A DNA stretch of 64,000 nucleotides from positions 62,001 through 126,000 of the forward strand of contig CAXTZG010000001.1 of NCBI GenBank assembly GCA_964248625.1. The letters are read 5' to 3'. This document shows positions 25,716-34,454 of this stretch, piece after piece. The notes beneath the pieces were generated by a model. It did no database searches. It was given only the letters and a program-made list of their open reading frames with translations, and had not been told where the DNA came from. The first letter of the stretch is position 1. Each line of letters opens with the position of its first letter. The translations under genes were made by a program, and so were the position numbers. This DNA comes from Lichenicola sp964248625 (GTDB lineage: Bacteria > Pseudomonadota > Alphaproteobacteria > Acetobacterales > Acetobacteraceae).

Positions 25716-27866
25716 CTACAGCAAGGCCTCGATCCGGATCGGCAGGGTGCGGATGCGGTGGCCAGTGGCATCGAACACCGCGTTGGCGATCGCAGCATTG
25801 GCGCCGATGATGCCGATCTCTCCCAGCCCCTTCACCCCCTCGCCGTCCGCCTCGCGATCCTCGTCGACTACCGTGAGCGCCGTCAGCTCACCGATATCGG
25901 CGGCGGTGGGAACCAGGTAGTCGGCGAGATCCTCGTTCACATAGGTGCCGGTGCGCGGGTCGACCATCGTCTCCTCGAGCAACGCCGATCCATGTCCCCA
26001 TACCATCCCGCCGAGCAACTGGCTGCGCGCCGTCAGCGGGTTCAGGATGCGCCCTGCCGCGAACGCGGCGACATGTCGCCGCACCTGGATCCCGCAGGTC
26101 GATGCATGCACATGCACCTCGACGAAGTGCGCGCCGAATGCCCAGGCCAGCTTGCCCGCCGGCGGGGTTGCCAGAGTCATCTTGCCCTGATCGAGCTTCC
26201 GCAACGCGCCAACGTCGGCGCCCGGCGGCACGAAGCCGATCTCGGCGACCCCCGATAGGCGCCCGCGGAGCACGGTGCAGGCCTGCCCGAGCGCATTGGC
26301 CAGACTGGTCGTGGTCGATGAGCCGCCTGAAAGGCCCGCGGCCGGCAACGCCGTATCGCCCAACCTGACCTCGATGGCGGCGATCGGCAGGTCCAGTCGC
26401 TCCGACGCCATCATCGCGAGCACGGTCGCGATCCCGTTGCCGATCTCGTGATGCGCCGTCTCGATCAGCGCGGCATCCGGGGTCCGGGTGACCCGGATGC
26501 GCGCGGGTGCGATCTTCACCGGTCGCGCCGCTGCGGCACAGCCCTGCCCGACCAGCCAGTCGCCTTCCCGCCGCGTATGGCTGCGTGGTGGTCCCGCACG
26601 CCAGCCGAACGCCTCGGCTCCGACATCGAAACAGCGCATCAGCAGCCGTGTGGTGAAGGGATGACCGGTGACAGGATCAACCAGGGTGTCGTTGCGGCGG
26701 CGCAGCAGGATCGGATCGATCGCCAGGGCTGCCGCCATCTCGTCCACGGCACTTTCCAGCGCGAACAGGAACGGCACCTCCGGCGGCGCACGCATCGGCC
26801 CTGGCGTGTTGCGGTCCACCCGCACCACCTGCTCGGTCGCAGCGATCGCGGAACAGGCATAGAGCCCGGTGCTGACGTCGGTGCCCTCCATCGCGAAATC
26901 GTCGAACTGCGAGGTGACCGTTTCGGCATCGTGCCCGAGGGCGACGAACCGGCCATCGCGATCCGCGCCCAACCGGATGTGGTGCCGCGTTTCGGTACGG
27001 TGGTTGGCGATCGTGAAGGCGTCGCGCCGGCCGATCTCTAGGTGCACCGGTCGCCCGGTTCGCTTCGCCGCGAGGGCGCACAGCACGGTATGCTGTGACA
27101 AGGCGAGCTTCGATCCGAAATGTCCGCCGATCGTTTGCGCGATCACCCGTACATGCTCAGGCTCTATCCCCAGCTGGGCCGCAAGCCCATGCTGCGCTGC
27201 GTTGACGAAGCGTGTCGGCTCCCAGACGGTGAGATCGTCGCCCGACCAGAAGCAGATCGTGCTGGGAAGCTCGATCGGGTTGTGGTGCTGGATGGGAGTC
27301 GTGTAGCGCTGGTCGACCACATGCGCCGCGGCGGTGAGTGCGGCTTCAAGATTGCCGACGGCGCGATCTTCATAGGTCTCCTGCAGCTGACCGAGCGGAA
27401 TTGGCGGCGCCTCGGCATCCTCGAGCCGCGAGACGTGCGGTTCTGCGGCGTAATCGACGATCAGGGCGGCTGCTCCGGCACTTGCCGTCTCCAGCGTCTC
27501 TCCCACCACGACCGCCACGATCTGCCCGCCGTAGCGAACCTCGGCTGAAGCCAGTGGACGCGCGGTGCTGTTCGTCCAGCCACCCGCCATGACATGCCCG
27601 ACCGGCCTCACCGCCTCGCCGACCTCGGCAAAGGTGAGCACGTCGAGGATGCCCGGCAGTGCCAGCACCGCAGCGCGGCCTATCGCCGTGATCCGCCCCC
27701 GCGCGATCGGACTTCTCACCAGCTTGGCGTGCGCCATCCCCGGCAGCCGCATATCCCCGGCATACGGCGCTTGCCCGGTCACCTTGGCCGGACCATCGAT
27801 CCGTATCTCGGCGGTACCGAGCCTGGCATGGCCCGGGAGTACGGGAACAGACGAGCGATCACTCAT
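25716..27866 (-). CDS. Xanthine dehydrogenase/aldehyde oxidase-family molybdopterin subunit
   Basis: 716-residue large subunit of a molybdenum hydroxylase. It has the N-terminal a/b hammerhead domain (RIDGPAKVTGQAPYAGDM near residue 20), the cofactor loops QTIGGHFGSKLALS near 255 and GPMRAPPEVPFLFALE near 365, and the catalytic Glu in GEGVKGLGEIGIIGANAA near 680. The start is ATG at 27866 (MSDRSSVPVL). No FAD-binding or 2Fe-2S subunit gene lies on either side, which is unusual because these enzymes need electron-transfer subunits. Partners may be elsewhere, or the protein may use an alternative acceptor. Confidence 0.88.
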   Translation of the reverse strand: MSDRSSVPVLPGHARLGTAEIRIDGPAKVTGQAPYAGDMRLPGMAHAKLVRSPIARGRITAIGRAAVLALPGILDVLTFAEVGEAVRPVGHVMAGGWTNSTARPLASAEVRYGGQIVAVVVGETLETASAGAAALIVDYAAEPHVSRLEDAEAPPIPLGQLQETYEDRAVGNLEAALTAAAHVVDQRYTTPIQHHNPIELPSTICFWSGDDLTVWEPTRFVNAAQHGLAAQLGIEPEHVRVIAQTIGGHFGSKLALSQHTVLCALAAKRTGRPVHLEIGRRDAFTIANHRTETRHHIRLGADRDGRFVALGHDAETVTSQFDDFAMEGTDVSTGLYACSAIAATEQVVRVDRNTPGPMRAPPEVPFLFALESAVDEMAAALAIDPILLRRRNDTLVDPVTGHPFTTRLLMRCFDVGAEAFGWRAGPPRSHTRREGDWLVGQGCAAAARPVKIAPARIRVTRTPDAALIETAHHEIGNGIATVLAMMASERLDLPIAAIEVRLGDTALPAAGLSGGSSTTTSLANALGQACTVLRGRLSGVAEIGFVPPGADVGALRKLDQGKMTLATPPAGKLAWAFGAHFVEVHVHASTCGIQVRRHVAAFAAGRILNPLTARSQLLGGMVWGHGSALLEETMVDPRTGTYVNEDLADYLVPTAADIGELTALTVVDEDREADGEGVKGLGEIGIIGANAAIANAVFDATGHRIRTLPIRIEALL

Positions 27867-28019
27867 GGCGATTGAACGCGCGGCCTTGCGGAAAGTGCCT
27901 GTATTGTCCGATGCGGTGGCGATGCCGGTTGCTGCTGCCCGCATCGGCTGACGGAAGCGGCCTTCTCCTGGCCGATCCGCACAGGGTACGCGCGTCCGAT
28001 TGGCGCGCGCGACGCGCCC

Positions 28020-29501
28020 TCACTGCCGCGGCGCTGGCGGTACGGGGGCAGTTTCGGTTTTGTCGGCGATTTCCCAGCCGCCGCCGAGTGCGCGATAGAG
28101 TGCCACGAGGTCGGTCTCGATCTGCGTATCGCTGTTGGCCAATGTGCTCTGGTTCTGCAGCAGCATAGTCTGCGCCGAAAGCACGTTGAGGAAGTCGACC
28201 GCACCTTGCTGATAGCGCTGACGCGCCGCATCCAGGGCCAGCGCGCTCTGCCGCACCGCTTCGGCGACGCTGTCGCGACGGTGCTGCGCTTCCGCGTAGG
28301 CGGTCAGCGCGTTGTCGACGTCCTGCCAGGCCTGCAGCACGGTGTTGTGGTAGCTGATCGCGGCCTCACGCTGCTGCGACCGGCGCAGGCGCAGCGTCGC
28401 GCGCAGCCGGCCGCCCTCGAAAAGCGGCACATCGATCGTCGGACCGACCATGAAGTAGCCCGAATAAAGGTTGAACGCCTGCGGAAACTGCAGCGCCTGG
28501 GTGCCGATCTGTCCCGTCAACCGGACATCGGGATAGAAATCGGCGATCGCGACCCCGGTTTCCGCGGTTGCCGCATGCAGGCGAGCTTCCGCCTCACGCA
28601 TGTCGGGCCGCCGGCGCGCCAGCTCGGCCGGCAGCCCGATCGGCACGGTCGGGGGCACCGGCGGCTGTGCTGCCGGTCCGAGCTCCGGCTGCAGCGCCCG
28701 CGGCGGCTCGGCCAGCAGGGAGCCGATCGCATTGACGAGGCTCGCTTCCGCGGCGTGCAGCGACGGCAGATTGGACGCGATCGTCGCGCGCTGCGTTTCC
28801 GCGTTTGCGATGTCGAGGGTCGTGCTGGTGCCGTTGGCAAACTGGTTGCGCACCAGCGCCACGTTGCGCTCGGCGTCGGTGAGGCTTGCCTGCGTGATCG
28901 CCTCGGTGGCCTGCGTTCCGCGCAACTGCATGTAATCCTGCGCCAGATCCGCGATCGCCATCAACGCGATCGCGTGTCGCGCCTCGACTGCCGCCGCGGT
29001 GTTGGCGCGCTGGACCTCGACCGCACGCCGCACCCGGCCGAACAGATCGATCTCCCAGGACGAGGACAGGTCGTCCTGGAACAGGTCGAACTGGATCGGC
29101 GCGCCCGGTGCCGGAACCACCAGCGCGTTCAGCACCGGCGGCGACGAACGCACGCGGTTGTACAGGCCGTTCGCATCCAGCGTCGGCAGGCCCTGCGACG
29201 CTGCGATCCGGCGCTGTGCGCGCCCTTGCTCGATCCGTTCCGCAGCCGCCTGCAGATCGAGGTTCTGCCGTGCGAGCCGGTCCACCAGCGAGGAGAGTTC
29301 CGCGTCGTGGAACCGGGTCCACCATGCGACGTCGACCGTCCCGCCGAACGTCGGCATGCTGGCGAGCTTGTCCGTCGGCCTGCTCCACCACGTCTTCGGC
29401 GCATCATCGTCCGGCCGGTGGAAGTCGGGCCCGACGGTGCACCCGGCAAGTGCAGCCGCCATCGTGACGGCCAGAACTGCACGCAACGTTGCCATCCTCA
29501 A
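28020..29501 (-). CDS. NodT-family outer-membrane efflux lipoprotein
   Basis: 493-residue TolC-like channel subunit. The signal peptide MRMATLRAVLAVTMAAALAG is followed by the lipobox Cys (LAGC) and TVGPDFHRPDDDAPKTWW, the standard start of NodT-type lipoproteins. Two outer-membrane-efflux repeats contain long Ala/Gln-rich helices (about 70-250 and 290-470). It forms the outer-membrane exit duct for the EmrAB-like pump encoded upstream, whose adaptor gene it overlaps by 4 nt. The predicted export substrate is a drug or toxic amphiphile. Confidence 0.92.
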   Translation of the reverse strand: MRMATLRAVLAVTMAAALAGCTVGPDFHRPDDDAPKTWWSRPTDKLASMPTFGGTVDVAWWTRFHDAELSSLVDRLARQNLDLQAAAERIEQGRAQRRIAASQGLPTLDANGLYNRVRSSPPVLNALVVPAPGAPIQFDLFQDDLSSSWEIDLFGRVRRAVEVQRANTAAAVEARHAIALMAIADLAQDYMQLRGTQATEAITQASLTDAERNVALVRNQFANGTSTTLDIANAETQRATIASNLPSLHAAEASLVNAIGSLLAEPPRALQPELGPAAQPPVPPTVPIGLPAELARRRPDMREAEARLHAATAETGVAIADFYPDVRLTGQIGTQALQFPQAFNLYSGYFMVGPTIDVPLFEGGRLRATLRLRRSQQREAAISYHNTVLQAWQDVDNALTAYAEAQHRRDSVAEAVRQSALALDAARQRYQQGAVDFLNVLSAQTMLLQNQSTLANSDTQIETDLVALYRALGGGWEIADKTETAPVPPAPRQ

Positions 29502-30685
29502 CGCGCAGTCAGGCGCTGCGGCGTTGTGCTCTGCCGACCCTTCACATCGGCCTGTCCGGTATCGATGGTGATCTCCACCGAGAAGCCGATCCGGAGCAGC
29601 TTGGCCGTGTTCTGGCCGGGCGAGACCAGGATCTTGATCGGCAGGCGCTGCACGATCTTGGTGAAGTTCCCGGTTGCGTTGTTGGGCTGGATCGGCGCGA
29701 ACGCGGCACCCGATGCCGGCGGCACAGAATTGACGACGCCGTCCAGGTCGAGGTTGTAGGCATCGACGTGGATGCGCGCATGCTGCCCGGGCAGCACGTG
29801 CCTGAGCGATACCTCGCGGTAGTTCGCCACGATATAGATGCGGTCGAGCGGCACCAGCGCCATCAGCGCCGTGCCCGGGCCGACGAAGTTGCCCACCTGC
29901 ACGGCGCGCTGCCCCACTGTTCCATCCAGTGGCGCCAGGATGCGCGTGTAGGACAGGTTCAGTCGCGCCTGCTCCACTTGCGCGCGATCGGACTGGATGG
30001 TCCCGAGGGCGGCCTGATACTGCGCCTGCAGGATCGGCAACTGGTGGCGCGTGACGCTGAGCGAGGCTTGCGCGCCATCGACCGATGCCTGCGCCTGTCG
30101 CAGCGACATGTCGGCTTGCTGGCGTTCCTGGAACGAGCCGGCGCCGGTGCTGGCGAGGTTGCGATAACGGATCTCGTTCTGCTGCGCGAATATCAGCTGT
30201 GCCGAGGAGGATGCGACATTGGCCTGTGACTGCGCGATCTGCGCCGGCAGGCGTGCGATCTGCGCCGCGATGTCATCGGCTTGTGCCTGGTCGCGCGCCA
30301 GTATCGCCTCGTCGGTGGCCAGCGTGGTCCGGAAGTCGCGATCGTCCAGCGTGGCCAGCACCTGGCCGGCCTGCACCGGCTGGTTGTCGTCGACGTCGAC
30401 GCTGGAGATCTGCCCGGAGATGCGTGGTGCGATCGTCGCATAATGCGCGGTGACATAGGCATCGTCGGTCCAGACCGAGTTCGACGGCGCGTAGATGATC
30501 ACCAGCACGCCGACGATGAACCCGACCACGACAACGCCGCCAAGCAGCCAGGGCCAGAGCGGCTTGGGCTGCTTCTTGTCCGGCTTCTCGTCCTTGCCGT
30601 CTTTCTCCTTGTCGTCCTTCTCGTCCTTGGCGCCCTTCTCCTTTTCGTCCTTGCCGCCTTTCTCCTTGTCGTCCTCGTCGGCCAT
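29498..30685 (-). CDS. HlyD/EmrA-family membrane-fusion protein with charged N-terminal tail
   Basis: 395-residue periplasmic adaptor. A cytoplasmic tail of about 42 residues made almost only of Lys, Asp, Glu and Gly (KEKGGKDEKEKGAKDEK...) precedes the single membrane helix WPWLLGGVVVVGFIVGVLVI. The biotinyl-lipoyl-like region (ISGQISSVDVDDNQPVQAGQ near 90), a long coiled coil (about 120-230) and the beta-barrel region (LAPLDGTVGQRAVQ near 245) follow. It links the MFS pump to the NodT channel. The acidic/basic tail is far longer than in E. coli EmrA. The ATG at 30685 has GGAGG 6 nt upstream. Confidence 0.92.
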   Translation of the reverse strand: MADEDDKEKGGKDEKEKGAKDEKDDKEKDGKDEKPDKKQPKPLWPWLLGGVVVVGFIVGVLVIIYAPSNSVWTDDAYVTAHYATIAPRISGQISSVDVDDNQPVQAGQVLATLDDRDFRTTLATDEAILARDQAQADDIAAQIARLPAQIAQSQANVASSSAQLIFAQQNEIRYRNLASTGAGSFQERQQADMSLRQAQASVDGAQASLSVTRHQLPILQAQYQAALGTIQSDRAQVEQARLNLSYTRILAPLDGTVGQRAVQVGNFVGPGTALMALVPLDRIYIVANYREVSLRHVLPGQHARIHVDAYNLDLDGVVNSVPPASGAAFAPIQPNNATGNFTKIVQRLPIKILVSPGQNTAKLLRIGFSVEITIDTGQADVKGRQSTTPQRLTAR

Positions 30686-30695
30686 GGCTCGCCTC

Positions 30696-32246
30696 CTACT
30701 TCTTGGCCAGCGCGATGCGCGGCGGATAGGTGCGCTCCGGTAGCACCGCCAGAACGATCATGAGAAAGATGACCAGTGCTCCGAACACCACGAAAGAGTC
30801 GCTCAGCGTCAGCACCGTCGACTGGATCTGCACGTCGGCCCTGAACGCGTCAAGAGCGCCGGGAAAGCGGGGGAGGCTGTCTGGCAGCAGCGGCGGCGGA
30901 TCGCCGGGGATCAGCCCCGGCCCGCGGAGGACGCTGTAGCTGCCTTGTCCGGACTGGTCGACGATCCGGTTGTAATGGAGGCCGCCGCGCCAGCGCATGA
31001 TCAATGCCAGCAGCCAGGTTCCGACCGGTTCGGCCAGGCCACGGCAGGTGTTGATCAGCGCCGATGCCAGCGGTCCCTCTTCCGGCTTCGTGATCGTGTT
31101 GGTCGACATCATCAGTAACGGCAGGACGATCAGCGGTTCGCCGACTGCCTGGAGCCCTTGCCAGATCAGGAAGCCGCCACCCTGGACGACGCTGGTCAGA
31201 AACACGTTGCCGATGCAGGAAGTCAGCACGCAGGCCAGGCCCGCAAAACTCACGATCCGCGCATCAACGTGGCGGTAATTCAGCAGCACCGCCACCAGCG
31301 GCAACAGGACCAGCTGCGACGCGGCCACGACCAGCGTCACCACATAGGCCTGTATCGGACGAAATCCCTGGACATCGGTCAGGAAGACGGTCGGGACCGT
31401 TGAGGCCGATTGGCCGATCAGCAAGAAGGTGAACAGGGCGATCAATCCATAAGCCAGGTTGCGCCGCTTCAACAGTCTGAAGCCAAACAGCGGTGAGGAA
31501 GCCAGGAACTCGTTGATCACGAAAAGCGGCAGCACCACGACGCTGATCAGTGCGAGCACGCAGATGGTTCGCGAGTTGAACCAGTCATATCGATCGCCCT
31601 GTTCCAGCATGGTGACCAGGGCGCTGAAGCCGATGGCGCCAAGCAACGCCCCTGACCAGTCGAACGACGGCAACCGCTCGTATTTTGGCGCATCCTGTTC
31701 AACGCCATACCAGACCAGCAAGGCAGCAAGCGTGCAGAGGGGTAATGTCGAAAAGAACACGAACTGCCAGGCGACGATATCGGTCCACAAGGCGGCAAGC
31801 GTGGTCGACATGTTTGGCCCGAATGTCGCGGTCAAGGCATAAAGCGCCAGACCATAGAGCCGGATCGGCGGTGCGAGGACACGCAGCCCGACAATCAGCA
31901 GGCACGGAATGATGAGGCCGCCGGAGAACCCTTGCAGAAAGCGCTGCCCGTAGAGCAAAGCGAGATTGGACGTGAACGGGATGAAGATCGTCGATGCGCA
32001 ACAGAGCGTGATCGCGAACAACACCCAGCGACGGACCGTCAACGTCACTGCCCACCAGGGCGATAGCGACATGCCGATGACTTGGCCTGTCGCATAGAGG
32101 CTCGTCAACCAGGTACCCTGGTCGAGGTCGATCCCGAGGCCGCCGCGGATGTCCGGCAAGGCGCTCCCCGATACGCCGTCGTTGAACTCCGCCGTCAGGG
32201 CTGCAATCACCACTCCAAGCAATCCGACAAGTGGCTTGATCTCCAT
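30696..32246 (-). CDS. DHA2-family MFS drug efflux transporter (EmrB-like)
   Basis: 516-residue major facilitator with about 14 membrane helices, typical of the DHA2 family. MEIKPLVGLLGVVIAALTAEF begins the first helix; family-like motifs include DQGTWLTSLYATGQVIG near residue 42 and a motif-C-like glycine/proline-rich region. It uses the proton gradient to expel substrates, feeding the HlyD adaptor gene that begins 10 nt downstream. The start is ATG at 32246. The frame is open upstream, but that stretch lacks a membrane-protein character. It is the first gene of a three-gene tripartite efflux operon. Confidence 0.9.
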   Translation of the reverse strand: MEIKPLVGLLGVVIAALTAEFNDGVSGSALPDIRGGLGIDLDQGTWLTSLYATGQVIGMSLSPWWAVTLTVRRWVLFAITLCCASTIFIPFTSNLALLYGQRFLQGFSGGLIIPCLLIVGLRVLAPPIRLYGLALYALTATFGPNMSTTLAALWTDIVAWQFVFFSTLPLCTLAALLVWYGVEQDAPKYERLPSFDWSGALLGAIGFSALVTMLEQGDRYDWFNSRTICVLALISVVVLPLFVINEFLASSPLFGFRLLKRRNLAYGLIALFTFLLIGQSASTVPTVFLTDVQGFRPIQAYVVTLVVAASQLVLLPLVAVLLNYRHVDARIVSFAGLACVLTSCIGNVFLTSVVQGGGFLIWQGLQAVGEPLIVLPLLMMSTNTITKPEEGPLASALINTCRGLAEPVGTWLLALIMRWRGGLHYNRIVDQSGQGSYSVLRGPGLIPGDPPPLLPDSLPRFPGALDAFRADVQIQSTVLTLSDSFVVFGALVIFLMIVLAVLPERTYPPRIALAKK

Positions 32247-33464
32247 GGGGTGCCGCTTCCACACTGTGATGCGTCGTCGCTCAAAATCGTCGCAGGCTAT
32301 CGTCGGGCTGATTGACACCAGCATAGTTTCATTATCGCACCGCGATGTGAAGCCGTTGCATGGCATGTCGGAGAGCGGTCGAGAATGATCACAGCTGGCT
32401 GATGTGGCGGAGCGACAGGCTAGGCTTGGCTGGATGTTGCGACGGACCTGGAGCTTGAGTGCTCCTCGACCAATTATTCATCCATCAGCTTTCCGCTTAC
32501 GCAAACACTTGCGGACGGGAGTTCCGTCGTGCCGGCGTGCCTGATACAACCCGTGCGCCCGAGCAGCCGCATGATCGGAGCCGAACTGTCCGATTGGTCG
32601 GGCGGCGCCAGGTTTGCCTGGCTAAGCCCTCGCCATCCAGGTGCCGTCGAACGCCAGCTTGTTGACGATCGTGGCATCCCGGGCGGGCTGACCTGGATCG
32701 GGTTGCGCTCTTCTTCACGTTATCTCTGTCATATTCCGGTCGCACCGACCTTGCTCGCGGTGATAGATCCGCTGCATGCCGCTGTGCTGGACCCATCACA
32801 GACTCGCATAGCGGAGACCGCGCGATGTGCGGCTGCGTGTCCTGCGTGCTATATGCAGGCAAGCGCGCTGCCAACTCGTTCACCGTGTCACCGACGATAC
32901 GACCCGGGCCGAGGCCATAACGGACCCATCGTCACCTTATAGTGAGCACAAGCTCATGGTGGCTCTGCGCTTCATCAGGACAATGCCGTTCAACTGAAGC
33001 ATAACCTTTCTTCCGGCCCGGCCGACCAAGATCAGAGCATCGCCCAACAAATCCTGCGCCGCTGCTATAGCCCCTGCAGCGGTTGGCAAACAGACTGCCG
33101 ATGAACGAGAAAAGGCCAGTCGAGCACCGAGCATCCCCGCCCTGGCAGCCAGAGGGACTTCTTGCCGACGACCCTGCTCCTTGAACCGTGATGCGCTTTT
33201 ACGCTTGTTGAACGGTAGGAAGGCGTATGAGCTTCATCCGCGGCCTTTCGCCCTATCGATCGAAAGATGCAAGCGCAACCGTTCGGCGTCCGACATGCTC
33301 TGCGGAATAGCTTGGTGACTGTTGCGCAAGATAGAGTAGCTCCATCCCCGCAGATGTCGCCGGCTTGTGCCACGCACGGCCGAAGCGAACAGCCATTGTT
33401 CTGTTGTCACCTCTTGCACACGCTGCGATGCGCCTTCCATTCCGCCGCGACGAAAGGGTTTCGC
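32247..33464. other. Long intergenic region, no gene recognised
   Basis: About 1.2 kb between the efflux operon and cyoA, with noticeably lower GC. Frames of 100-140 codons exist on both strands but none resembles a protein family or has a good ribosome site. It presumably holds the divergent promoters for the efflux pump and the oxidase. It may include decayed sequence. Confidence 0.5.
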
Positions 33465-34454
33465 TTGAAAAGGCCGCGACTAGGTTCGTGTTATCGAACG
33501 GTTGTGCTGTCATGCACGTCGATCTGCGTCAGCTGCGCGCCGAACGGCTTCTGGCTGCTGCATCCTCGGGGGCCGGTCGCCAGCGCCAGTCTCCAGTCCT
33601 GGATTGTCGATACGGCCGCGACGTTTCTGGTCATCGGGCCGGCGACCCTGCTGGTCCTGTGGGCTATATGGCGGTATCGTCGGTCGACCGGAAAGGGACG
33701 CTACGTGCCCGGCTGGTCGCACTCCCTGCCGCTTGAGATCACGTTCTGGGGCGCCCCGCTCGCGATCGTCATCGCCCTCGGCTTCTACGCGGTCAAGGGA
33801 GCCTATGAGACCGATCCGGCCGGTCCGGGTGTGATGGCAAGAGGTGCCAGCGCAAACGCTGAAACTCCGCCAGTCAATATCGACGTTATTACAACAGATT
33901 GGCAGTGGTTGTTCATCTACCCGGACAGGCACGTGGCGATCGCCAATGAACTTGTCCTGCCTGTACATACGCCGATCCGGTTTCGGCTGACGTCGTCTAC
34001 TGTCGCTACCGATTTCTTTATTCCGCAGCTCGCCGGACAGATCGACGTCATGCCCGGAATGCGGACGTGGCAGGGTTTGATTGCAGAGCAGATCGGCACC
34101 TACGAAGGCTTTGCCTCGGATTACAACGGACCGGGATTTTCATGGATGCGATTTCGCACCCGGGTGGTGTCGCCCGCCGACTTCCAGTCCTGGATTGCCG
34201 GCGCCGGGCAGGCGCCGACGCATCTGGACGACGCGACGTTCAAGAAATTTGCCAAGCCGACAATCAACAAGGACGGCGGTACGATCGAGTTCTCGAACGT
34301 CACGGACGGCTTTTTCGACCACGTCATGCAGAGCGTGATGATGGGGATCACGTTCGACACGCCCAGCAACATGACCGAAAAGAAGACGCACAAGGTGAAT
34401 GGCGGCCAACAGCCGAACAACGCAGCGTTTTCTCCTGACCAGGAACAGAATTGA
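33465..34454 (+). CDS. cyoA: Cytochrome bo3-type quinol oxidase subunit II
   Basis: 329-residue lipoprotein subunit. I chose the TTG at 33465 because AAAGGG lies 7 nt upstream and it yields a signal peptide ending at ICVSC, with the Cys followed by APNGFWLLHPRGP, aligning with the lipidated Cys of E. coli CyoA. Two membrane helices follow (about residues 40-60 and 80-100). The cupredoxin domain contains TTDWQWLFIYP and the DFFIPQLAGQIDVMPGM segment but no CuA ligands, as expected for a quinol oxidase. The COX-aromatic-rich region near 270-300 fits CyoA. It overlaps cyoB by 1 nt (TGATG). Confidence 0.9.
   Translation: MKRPRLGSCYRTVVLSCTSICVSCAPNGFWLLHPRGPVASASLQSWIVDTAATFLVIGPATLLVLWAIWRYRRSTGKGRYVPGWSHSLPLEITFWGAPLAIVIALGFYAVKGAYETDPAGPGVMARGASANAETPPVNIDVITTDWQWLFIYPDRHVAIANELVLPVHTPIRFRLTSSTVATDFFIPQLAGQIDVMPGMRTWQGLIAEQIGTYEGFASDYNGPGFSWMRFRTRVVSPADFQSWIAGAGQAPTHLDDATFKKFAKPTINKDGGTIEFSNVTDGFFDHVMQSVMMGITFDTPSNMTEKKTHKVNGGQQPNNAAFSPDQEQN

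Noticed and set aside
32474..32942. Frames of 70-140 codons in the region between the efflux operon and cyoA
   Set aside because: No domain or ribosome site, and composition resembles non-coding DNA; no transposase motif or terminal repeat was seen to support an insertion sequence.
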